Below are positions 1 through 12,461 of a stretch of DNA of 64,000 bases, one piece after another. Every line of letters begins with the position of its first letter. Within the stretch, counting starts at the first letter, position 1. This DNA comes from Phlyctochytrium arcticum (Eukaryota > Chytridiomycota > Chytridiomycetes > Chytridiales > Chytridiaceae). The position numbers were made by a program, and so were the translations under genes. The stretch covers positions 496,001-560,000 of the forward strand of contig JAHLKI010000008.1 of the NCBI GenBank assembly GCA_025602905.1, read 5' to 3'. The notes beneath the pieces were generated by a model. It did no database searches, had not been told where the DNA came from, and was given only the letters and a program-made list of their open reading frames with translations.

Positions 1-1433
1 GCGCTATTCGCAGCGCCTCCGAGTTTGGCATCGGTCTGCCCGCTCCCAACGTCAACTACGACTCCAACCTCTCCAATGGCTACCGGCTGCTCCAATTTGG
101 CGAGAACGAACCCCCGCGATGGGTTCCTAAAACAGACATTGCCGAGATGACCATTGAGACCAATGGGTTCATGGATGTCACAGCCCTGTGGGAAAGCAAC
201 TATGCTTCGGACTTTGCCCAATCCTATGGACCAGTTGTTACAGGAGCAAAGGAACGATTTTTGAGCGTATTCAACAAATCCGCCGTCGATACTGTACTAA
301 CTTATCTTTCTTTTAGGGCTACTCGTTTGCCGCCGGAGGACCACAAAGTCCATCAGTAAGCACAATCACGGCCTCTGCTCAACTGGCCCCCCCACCCATC
401 ACACAACAAAGCATTGTGAAGGAATTGGCCGGCAAGATTGACATCGATAGAGTAAAACCTCCATGAAGACGTTCCTTGCCCTCGGCTCTCGCCAAAGCAC
501 CAGCCCCAACGGTGTCAAAACTGCTCAATTCCTGCTGGACACTGCGTCAAAGATTGCCAAGGCCGCCGGCGGCAAGGCCGAAAAGTTACCCCACACATTC
601 TCTGAACAATTCTCCGTCATTGCAACCCTCCCCGGGAAAACGGCAGACAAAGTCATTCTGGGCGCTCATCAAGATTCCATTTCTCTGGAGAAGGATGCTG
701 CTAATGCACCGGGTGCCGATGATGACGCCTCGGGATCCATGACCATCATGGAAATCGCCCGGGTCGTCGCCGGGTCGAGTCTCAAGCTCGACAAAACTGT
801 CGAGTTTCACTGGTATGCCGGGGAGGAGAAGGGTCTACTGGGCTCCCAAGCGATTGCCCAAGCATACAAGGCCAAGGCTGCCTCAGTCACTGCCATGCTT
901 CAGTACGATCTGGTTGGATACGCTAAAGACCCCAAGGCCCGCAAGATGGGGATCATGACCGACTTTACCGATCCGGAACTTACCACCTTTTTCCCAAATC
1001 TGGCAACTACCTATAACCCCACAGTTCCTATGGTCACCTCAAAGTGTGGCTACGGATGTTCCGACCATGCCTCGTGGACCCGCGCTGGTTTTAAGGCAAT
1101 CATGCCATCTGAGGGCATTGCCAAAGAAATCACCCCATTCATCCACACCGCAAAAGACACTTTTGAGACGCTCAACTTTGATCACATTCGAGACTTTATC
1201 CAGCTGGAGTGGCCTTTACTGTTGAACTTGCTGCTTCCGGAAACAGTTCTACTCCTGCTCCTACTACTCCTGGAGGCGGTGGTAGTGCTCCAACGGGTAT
1301 TGCTCCAACTCGGCCCACCGTTCCAGCACCCACATCTAAGCGAGGACCTGCAGTGCTGACCCCCCGGCCAACGGCCCCGAAACAGACTCCTTCCTCTCAG
1401 CAACCTGCAAGCCTACCTTACCTTCTACGCTAG
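1..1433 (+). pseudogene. M28 zinc aminopeptidase pseudogene (copy A, 5' end outside window)
   Basis: This reads as a secreted M28 aminopeptidase very close to the intact copy at 6516-8115. Seen: the coding sequence is open from base 1 (residues of the pro-region), the zinc/catalytic signatures HQDS, GADDDASG, EEKGLLGS, YDLVGYA and DHASW are all present, and a Pro/Thr-rich tail follows. It is broken in at least three ways. The intron donor that is GT in the intact copy is GA here (near 250). One base is missing near 452, so the frame runs into TGA. Another base is missing near 1205 (CAGCTGGAG against CAGCTCGGAG), which shifts the tail. The acceptor TTTTAG at 311-316 survives. The 3' flank (about 1480-1540) still resembles the flank of relic B. 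I infer a recently inactivated tandem paralogue. Its first exon starts before the window. Confidence 0.9.
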
Positions 1434-3247
1434 CGCCAGGAAATGAGTACGTCGGCACGCAGGGTTGATTTAGTGACAGTATAGAATCTAGGCCAAGAAC
1501 TACCTGGTCGTCGTGGCTGCGCCACTTAGCCCCCAAGGGGGAGATACTGCTCTGGACTGACAGGAAAGCACCGGGAGGTTACTTCGCCATGGTTGGTTTT
1601 AGATCCAGAAAGTTATTGGGGATATTATACGTATCAGTCTCCAGGGTCAAAATTATTAGACAAGTACCATGAGAGAACTTGGAAAAGATGTTAGATGCGA
1701 CCTGCACAGGATGATTGAGACTAGTACAGTAGATGCAAATTCTACCGCACGCTGCTACAGAAGCGCTACGATCAAAAGGGTTTAACCAAAGAGATCAGCC
1801 TCTGAATCAAGCTACAGATATTGTTCCCAAAACTGCAAATAATCGCGATCAATAATGCCTAAAAGCAAGACATGAGCGACAAGATCATACATACAGTAGT
1901 TAGCCCATGATTTACGTTGATGACGGTATCGCGAACTTCCATTAGGTGATACACGAATCAAACCTATCCCGAGCAACTGTTTGGGTATAGATGCAGGGGG
2001 CAACGAGTGTATGACACCCAAGCATGCAGATTTCAAGTTTTGCAACTATACAGGTCGATAGCCCTGGCGGCCTGGCCAGCATGTTTGCTCAATGGATCTT
2101 GGCACAACTGAATTAGATGTCATCTAAATAACGGTGAGGTTTTGGTGAGGGGGGAGGATCTTTATGAAACATAAATATACAAGATTCAAGTATGTTACAT
2201 TCTGAATTCCATAGGCAGTCCACCCCGAACATGTAAGAACTTTGTGCTTTGCGGCATAGTAGTACACGAATGAGAACCGAACCATACTCCGACGTGATGG
2301 CAAGCATATATATATGTACAAGGTATCCGCGACGCCCGGCACCATTTGGGTTTCTTGGAATAAGAAAGAACGGTCGAGGTTCCTGCATAGTGTGGTGACG
2401 ATTAGATCTCAACTCAAACTCACGCGAAGGGAGTCCTGAATACTCCACACGTCCTTCTCACCAACTTATTCAGCATCCAGACGATCGCATAGCTCTCTTG
2501 GGAGCGTTGTCACTCTCAGAGCCAGCGCCGTAGATCATCAATTCATGGTATTTAACTTCGGTCCACCAAGTCTCAAAAATAGTGGGCTTCCTGAACATAA
2601 GAATTGATGGGCGGGGGCTAAAAAATACAGGAATATGAAGAAATCTGCCAGCGCATCGTCTCTCGGGCAAAATGTTTTGCACCCAAATTCCATGCCACTG
2701 TGGGAGTTTCCTGTATAAAAGCGCGTCGACGCGTCGGCCATCCATCCTCCACAATCTACTTACGCGACATCTTTGGCACAAGCCAGTTTGCTTGAGACGG
2801 GCAGGATGGGGCAATAGCTGACAATCCGTAACGGCATTCGGAGATCGGAAAAGTGGGGTGTAGGTTGCATCATTTGAGCATAGAGACTAGCCTTGTCTGT
2901 AGCCACGTTGAGACATGATGGGACTCACAATCTGTGAGACTATTTGGGATCGGAGACAGAGGGTGTAGATTGCACTACCTATTTGGGCATGCTAAGATCA
3001 CATGTTCTTCAGCTGGCAACAGCCGCAACTGGCTCGGTAGTAGCTATTCACTACCAGAAGATAACCAACCGCAGTGCCCGCCACTGCTTTGGTCACGTAC
3101 TAACGTGTTTTGATTCCTTACCGAGGACAGTGGGAGTGAGTGTCCAGGATTATACTTTCAAGCCAAGTACGCCCGCATTCCTGGGTTCGTTCGAAACTGC
3201 TTACCTCCGCTCACTTGGAGCGCCCAATCTCCGCCAATTTGGTTTTC
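1434..3247. other. Intergenic stretch without a supportable gene
   Basis: No long open frame with family features is visible. The only structure seen is an imperfect direct repeat: about 2848-2890 and about 2947-2997 both carry a GATCGGA...GGGTGTAG.TTGCA...TTTG.GCAT pattern about 100 bp apart. The short open frames here look random. The stretch lies between M28 pseudogene A and relic B and is probably decayed duplicated DNA. Confidence 0.5.
2848..2997 (+). repeat. Imperfect direct repeat, about 100-bp spacing
   Basis: Two diverged copies (about 2848-2890 and 2947-2997) share GATCGGA, GGGTGTAG, TTGCA and TTTG-GCAT blocks in the same order. This was seen by eye. It is consistent with an old local tandem duplication in the M28 cluster. 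Confidence 0.45.
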
Positions 3248-3570
3248 TTTTCCACGGAGGTTTGAAATGTGTAGACACCATAGTTTTAGCTAGTTTAGAG
3301 ATAGTTCTCGTATATTAAAAAAATTAAGCAAAAGCCCTTGGGCAGTGAGTATATGGTTTACTGTTATTCTGATATTTCTGGAAGCACTCGAGTTATGCTC
3401 ATCTCCGACCAGAGTCACCAGACGCAGCAGAGAATGGTACGGGATCATACCCAAAAAGCTCGACTTTCTGGCTATGCAAAAAAAAACAGGGGACATCAAA
3501 GACTTGTACTCAGAAGTAAAGGCAGGGTACTGCAAAAAACTTTACTGTAACACCGGTACCGGACGGGTAT
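3248..3570 (+). repeat. Duplicated M28 3'-flank, copy 1
   Basis: This block (TTTCCACGGAGGTTTGAAAT, later GATATTTCTGGAAGCACTCG, later CAGAAGTAAAGGCAGGGTAC) matches 4270-4540 in the same order (TTTCCCGCGAAGGTTTGGAA, GATATCTCTGGAAGTATTCG, CGGAAGTAAAGCCATGATAT). The M28 3' relic at 3623-4194 sits between the two copies, so a unit made of an M28 3' end plus its flank was duplicated in tandem and then diverged. Confidence 0.7.
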
Positions 3571-3622
3571 TTTTTTTGACGAACCAGGGAGAAAGAGCTA
3601 TCAGAGATTTCGGGAGACTAAG

Positions 3623-4194
3623 CCGATCCCGAACTTACCACCTTTTTCCAAAACCTGGCAACCACCTATAACCCCACAGATCCTGTGGTTGTATCAGAAT
3701 GCGGCTACGGATGTTCCGACCATGCCTCTTGGAATCGCGCTGGTTACAAGGCAATCATGCCGGCTGAGGGCGATTTTAAAGACGTCACCCCATTCATCCA
3801 CACTGCGCAAGACACTTTTGAGACTCTCAACTTTGATCACATTCGAGACTTTATCCAGCTCGGAGTGGCCTTTACTGTTGAACTTGCTGCTTCCGGAAAC
3901 AGTTCTACTCCTGCTCCCACTACTCCTGGAGGCGGTGGTAGTGCTCCAACGGGTACCGCTCCAGCACCTCGGCCCACCGTTCCAGCACCCACACCTCACC
4001 GAGGACCTACGGCACCGGCCCCGACCCCGAAACAGAGTTCTCCCTTTCAGCGGAAAACGGCCCCGAAACAGAAAACCCCCCTTCAGACCCCACCACCAAA
4101 TCAAAAGCATCCCCTCCGGCCTATCCTACCTGCTATGCCAGCGCCAGCAAAAAAGTGCGCCGGTACGGGGGGGTTGATGCTTGTGACAGTATGA
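3623..4194 (+). pseudogene. M28 aminopeptidase 3' relic (copy B)
   Basis: Homology to the intact M28 gene starts abruptly at CCGATCCCGAACTTACC (about 3623) and runs in frame to TGA at 4192-4194. It covers only the last third of the peptidase, including the final zinc-ligand motif CSDHASW, the IQLGVAFTVELA segment, and a Pro-rich tail that has diverged from the other copies. The upstream HQDS, DDDASG and EEKG zinc/catalytic motifs are missing and no start or signal peptide precedes it. I interpret it as a 5'-truncated pseudogene left by unequal crossing-over. The identical-looking flanks on both sides (3248-3570 and 4270-4540) support this. Confidence 0.85.
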
Positions 4195-4269
4195 ATCTGT
4201 GCCAAGAACTTTGGAAGTTTCGCTGCTGGTTGTCGCAGCTGCGCCACACTCTCACAGTATAACGCGTAC

Positions 4270-4540
4270 AGTAGATGTTTCCCGCGAAGGTTTGGAATGT
4301 GCAGACACTATAGTATACTGTAGAGATAGATCACTTATATAAATAACAGCATGTAAATGCCGTCAGAATGCCGTTAGACAAGGAATATAAGCTTTACTGT
4401 CGTTGTGATATCTCTGGAAGTATTCGAGTTATCGCAACTCCGAAACTCGAGGTTCTGGGATAACGGGAGGACACCAAGACTCTCCTCGGAAGTAAAGCCA
4501 TGATATTGCAAAAAGCAAAGATCACACTGGTATCAGACAG
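4270..4540 (+). repeat. Duplicated M28 3'-flank, copy 2
   Basis: Partner of the repeat at 3248-3570, in the same orientation and immediately downstream of M28 relic B. The rest of the gap up to 4829 shows no gene. Confidence 0.7.
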
Positions 4541-4829
4541 GCAGTGTCATGAATCAGAATGGGACGATATGGATATACCGGGCGGCCTAGTTAAAAGCCA
4601 GCTACCGGTGATATTCGAAAGTGAAGTCGAAGGAGCTTCGTATTATTTCATCGAGATAACATTTATTGCGCCCAGCATAATGGCTGTATGTAGTTTCATT
4701 TCATTAAATTTACACATCGCCGAAGATTCTCATAATAATGCGTTAGCGAAATCTGGCTCACATTGAGTTTGATAGTTTGCCTGACTGCCATTGCCCACAA
4801 GCGCGGAATCAAGAGACAAGGGTATATGG

Positions 4830-6097
4830 TCACAATTTCGAGAAGGGACGGACAGGCCTTTGTAAGCCAACGACTTGGCCACCGACCTCCAGGAGCTGCA
4901 CTGCTTCGTCCATAATGTGCTCAATCACCTTTTTAGTTGGCCACAAGGTCTGGACTAATCCGATGCCCTGTCCAGCCCCAAGCTGCACTACATCAAAGTC
5001 ACCTTTTCGCATTCCCTCATTGTAATCTTGCTGCCATTCTGCCACTGTTCGCTGCCCGCTATCCAGACTCTCCGTGACAGAGTTGCTTAATACGCGGAAG
5101 TCGTACTGTTCTGGCCAATCCGAGGTGCCTCGAAGCGTATCAAAGGCTGTAGAACGGGTTGTGCTAATTCCGCCATCGTGAGTGGCTAGTAGCTTCTTCT
5201 TGGCAGAAAGTGGTAGAGGGCTTTCTGTTGTCACGCATAGACGCGTGCCAATGACAGCGCCGGAAGCGCCCAGCATGAGCGAAGCTGAAATGGCCAATGA
5301 GCCAACACAACATCTCGGGTCGACCTGCAAAAGACTCAATCTACGTACCTGCCACTTGGCGCCCATCAGATACACCTCCTACCAGGCGAAGCAGTGACAT
5401 CAGCATTTTCTAAATGCAGAGTGGAAGGAGGAAGGAGGGGCACGCACCTGCAGCCAAGACTGGGACTTGACCACCCACGGCATCTACGATCTCGGGAACA
5501 AGGACAAACGTCCCTGCACCGCGCTTAGCCCCATGCCCCCCGGCTTCAAATCCCTGAGCCACGACAACATCCACTCCATAAACCTCGACGGCGGTTCGCG
5601 CTTCCTGTACCGTAGACACTTGAACAAAGATGAGGGTATCGGGCGAAATGCGGCGGGTAAGCTCAATTAGAGGTGCGCAATCTCCGAACTGATGCGTGAA
5701 ATATATCCGCTTAGTATGGGACCGCGCCAAAAAAATAAACAGGTGCAATGAGAAAAACACTTGCCGAAAACCACACACATCTGGGCTGCCACGCCAGTGC
5801 CTTTTCGACCACGTCCAAGCGCTCCCGGACCCACCAGGTGATGAAGCCAACGCCCACCCGCTGCATGCCCTCCTCCCCCACCAGCTTTCGGATCTCTTGC
5901 ATTTGGGTATCGATACCAGAGGCGTCCTTCAAATATCCTGAACCTAGGAAGGCCAAGCAGCCAGCATTGGCAGCTGCCGCAACCAGCGCGGGCAAAGACA
6001 CGCCGGCCATGGGGGGCAGAACAACCGGGTGTACGAGCGCGGGCAACATTGCATTCAGGTCTGTTTTCAGCATAGGACGCATCTGTCTGCTTGTCAT
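4830..6097 (-). CDS. Nitronate monooxygenase (2-nitropropane dioxygenase family)
   Basis: An FMN-dependent enzyme family that oxidatively denitrifies alkyl nitronates; probably cytosolic or peroxisomal. Four exons are inferred: 6097-5765, 5688-5448, 5378-5349 (only 30 nt) and 5284-4830, giving about 352 aa, the normal length for the fungal family. Seen: an N-terminal PVVLPPMAGVSLPALVAAAA segment, then the WFSFGDC junction, VVAQGFEAGGHGA (the family's flavin-site histidine region), VLAAGGVSDGRQVA and LGASGAVIGTRL (phosphate-binding turn). The first intron fits the family only if it uses a GC donor (TCG|GCAAGT ... CAG). A GT donor 6 nt further on would add two residues. The gene is divergent from the intact M28 gene and shares a 418-bp upstream region with it. 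There are no frameshifts. Family assignment is strong; the substrate is not known. Confidence 0.9.
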
Positions 6098-6515
6098 CTT
6101 GTGATTTGTTTCGTGTCAGATCCTCTGTCTGTGCGGTGGCGAGTTTGTGCTGCTTGTGCTGGGGTTGCCAAGCGCTGAACGCCACATGGGCCGCCCAAGA
6201 TGGCCGCAAACGTGGCTTGCGGCGAGCCGTTTGCTGCAAACTCCGATCAGCGAAACCAGCGAAACCAGCGACAACGGCGGCCTGAAACACGGCCAAAGCC
6301 AACTGCCAGCTGGCGCTTAAAACTCTAATAAACAAATTTTGATTGGGGTCCCGCATCCTGCAGCATAAACCTTGTCACCGTACTCTGACTGACTTTGGAG
6401 CCAGAGTACATAAGTTGGATCCTTACTCTGCAAGGTCCCTTTGTCGACAGTTGTCTCAACTTCCTTTTGGGTCACTTTTCGACACCTACTTTTACTCTGT
6501 GCCAAAGATCCCAGC
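6098..6515. promoter_or_regulatory. Shared divergent upstream region (NMO / M28)
   Basis: The 418 bp between the two divergent ATGs must hold both promoters. An A/T-rich patch (about 6320-6345) and a TACATAAG element near 6407 on the M28 side are the only TATA-like stretches seen. No known factor site is claimed. Confidence 0.35.
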
Positions 6516-8115
6516 ATGAAGCTGACCTCTTCCGCGATATCCTGCCTCATTGTAGGAGCGCTCTCCTTGGTGAATGCGGCTCCTCGCACTGTTCGCAGGG
6601 CCTCCGAGTTTGGCATCGATCTGCCCGCTCCCGACGTCAACTACGACACCAACCTTTCCAATGGCTACCGGCTGCTCCAATTTGGCGAGAATGAACCCCC
6701 GCGATGGGTTCTTGAAACCGAGATTGCTGAGATGACCATTGAGACCAATGGGTTCATGGATGTCACGGCCCTGTGGGAAAGCAACTATGCTTCGGACTTT
6801 GCCCAGTCCTATGGACCGGTTGTTACCGGAGCAAAGGTATGACTTTTCTTGAGCATAATCGGCAAATCCCCCGGCGAAACAGTCCTGATCTATCTGCTTT
6901 TAGGGCTACTCGTTTACCGCTGGAGGACCACAAACTCCCCCAGCAAGTAACTTCGCCGCTCCAGCTCAACTGGCTCCCCCACCCATCACTCAACAAAGTA
7001 TTGTGAAGGAATTGGCCGGCAAGATTGACATCGATGGAGTCAAAACTACCATGAAGACATTCCTCGCCATGGGAGCTCGGCAAAGCACCAGCCCCAACGG
7101 TGTCAAAACTGCACAATTCCTGCTGGACACTGCATCAAAGATTGCCGAAGCCGCAGGCGGCAAGGCCGAAAAGTTTCCCCACAAATTCTCTGAGCAGTTT
7201 TCCGTTATTGCTACCCTTCCTGGGAAAACGGCAGACAAAGTCATTCTGGGCGCCCATCAAGATTCAATCGCCAAGGATAGTAATGCCCCAGGTGCCGATG
7301 ATGACGCTTCAGGATCCATGACCATCATGGAAATCGCTCGAGTCGTTGCCGGGTCGGGTCTCAAGCTTGACAAGACTGTTGAGTTTCACTGGTACGCCGG
7401 GGAGGAGAAGGGTCTACTGGGCTCCCAAGAGATTGCCCAAGCATACAAGGCCAAGGCTGCCTCAGTCACTGCCATGCTTCAGTACGATCTGGTTGGATAC
7501 GCTAAAGACCCCAAGGCCCGCAAGATGGGGATCATGACCGACTTTACCGATCCCGAGCTTACCACCTTTTTCCAAAATCTGGCAACCACCTATAACCCCA
7601 CAGTTCCTATGGTCACCTCAAAATGCGGCTACGGATGTTCCGACCATGCCTCGTGGAATCGCGCTGGTTTCAAGGCAATCATGCCAACTGAGGGCATTTT
7701 CGAAGAAGTTACCCCATTCATCCACACTGCGCAAGACACTTTTGAGACGCTCAACTTTGATCACATTCGGGACTTTATCCAGCTCGGAGTGGCCTTTACT
7801 GTTGAACTTGCTGCTTCTGGAAACAATTCTACTCCTGCTCCTACTACTCCTGGAGGCGGCGGCAATGCCCCAACGGGTACCGCTCCGGCACCTGCTCCCA
7901 CCGCTACAGCACCCACACCTCAACAGCCTCAACAGCCACCTGCGGTACCAGCCCCCCAGCCAACGGTCCCGACCCCAAAAGAGGATCCCCTTCCTCAGCG
8001 GACACCGGTACCGGTCCCAAAACAAGATCCTCCCCCTCAGCAGCCTGCTAATCCTCCGGCCACCCCACCTGCTGCGCCAGCGCCAGGCAAGAAATGTGCC
8101 GTGGTACGGGGTTGA
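6516..8115 (+). CDS. Secreted M28-family zinc aminopeptidase (intact copy C)
   Basis: A metallopeptidase that removes N-terminal residues from peptides outside the cell, using two zinc ions. Two exons (6516-6836 and 6904-8115, 67-nt intron GTATGA...TTTTAG) give about 510 aa. The start at 6516 is chosen because it begins a clear signal peptide (MKLTSSAISCLIVGALSLVN, cleavage after about 21). Seen in order: a pro-region, zinc ligands in GAHQDS and GADDDASG, the catalytic/zinc Glu pair in AGEEKGLLGS, Asp in YDLVGYA, His in CSDHASW, then a roughly 100-residue Pro/Thr/Gln-rich tail ending in a lone Cys. The tail is unusual for M28 enzymes and could be an O-glycosylated linker or wall-anchoring segment. 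It is the only intact member of the local cluster. Confidence 0.93.
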
Positions 8116-8498
8116 TTTCGGACAGTTTAGATCCTGACACTTCTGCAGCCAGTATAGTTTTTCATTCGCACATAGTCCTTTTTGATCTGTTATTTTTTTT
8201 TTGGCAGCCAGTTGCTTCAGCATCTTTTTAAATAGTCAACTTCTCTAGCTAGCTTAGACAAAGCGTACATATTCTGTTACATTTCCCTCACATCGCGACA
8301 TACCTTGAAGGCTCCTTTGCAACAACAGACGAGCTTCTCAGTCACCGAAAACCTGACTTTATACGTCAAAATCATTACATTTTGTTCTTGCCAGCTGCGT
8401 AATGATGAAAGGCTCACAATTTAAAAGAAAAGTTTCAGCGAGTACTACTATAGATCTGAGGACAGCAAGCAGAGCATAGTTCACATATTAACAATTAT
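8116..8498. other. Convergent 3' intergenic region
   Basis: A 383-bp A/T-rich gap between the 3' ends of the M28 gene and the BRSK-type kinase gene. Poly-T and AATAAA-like A/T stretches are compatible with two 3' UTRs. No gene is seen. Confidence 0.5.
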
Positions 8499-11703
<3,205 letters not shown>

Positions 11704-12461
11704 TTTGATGATCACAGATTATACGGTAGTGCTATCAATGCAGTGAGCCCAGCCCAAAGTCAGCAATCGGTAATGACAAAATGACAATCTGGGTTTTCTG
11801 CCAACTGTGAATTCGCTAATTGCAAGCCACAGGGATCCTCATTTCATTACTCCTCCATGCCAAAAATAGGACGACTCGCTGAGTGGCAGCCCATCGAGGG
11901 CCTGCTGTATTTTACGGTCTGGCTCAGACTAGGCGTAAAGTGAACGACAACGACCTGACCATAAGTGTCAGAACTTATGTAACCGAAAGATTGGCTACTG
12001 TACATCAGAGTGTCACTACAGTGTACTTGGGGGATGCATGCACATAGTTGATATAAATTGCTGCAAAACAAATGTAAACTCTTTGATTTCGGAAATAAAT
12101 GGGTCAATTCCGGAGATTGGCAGCTGGAGTTTGGGTGATTGCATGAAAAATGAAAAAGAAGTGCGGGAATCATTTGATGCCTCACTCCCGAAGGAGTACC
12201 ATTGCAGTACCTGCGGGAAAATTCGGTAAAGACGACACAAATTCTCAACCTACAGCGACATTTGCTTGTCCCTTTGGAGGATTTCAGAACTTCAGATCTA
12301 TGCCAAAGCTAAAGAATCAGCTCAAATTTTAGGAGTTGAAGTTAGACTGAAGGTAAGATTCGGAGCGCGAGACGCGTCGATTATGCTGACGCGAAGCGCG
12401 TTATGTAGCTCCAACGCCAGATCTCATTAGCGAAACTAACGCATAAATATTTCAACTTGCG
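11704..12461. promoter_or_regulatory. Divergent intergenic region (BRSK-type kinase / CFAP251)
   Basis: 758 bp with no supportable gene between two divergent starts. Near 12368-12402 it has a CG-rich patch with ACGCGTC and GACGCGAAGCGCG, the only GC-rich motif cluster in an otherwise A/T-rich region. It is a plausible regulatory site for CFAP251 about 70-90 bp upstream of its predicted ATG. ACGCGT is the core of fungal cell-cycle (MCB) boxes, but no function is claimed here. Confidence 0.35.

Noticed and set aside
2113..2814. Minus-strand open frames of 111-114 aa between the M28 copies
   Set aside because: Overlapping alternative frames, no motif, and located in decayed duplicated DNA.
5667..6356. 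229-aa minus-strand frame overlapping the nitronate monooxygenase
   Set aside because: It lies in another frame of the real first exon and crosses its intron; it has no family features.
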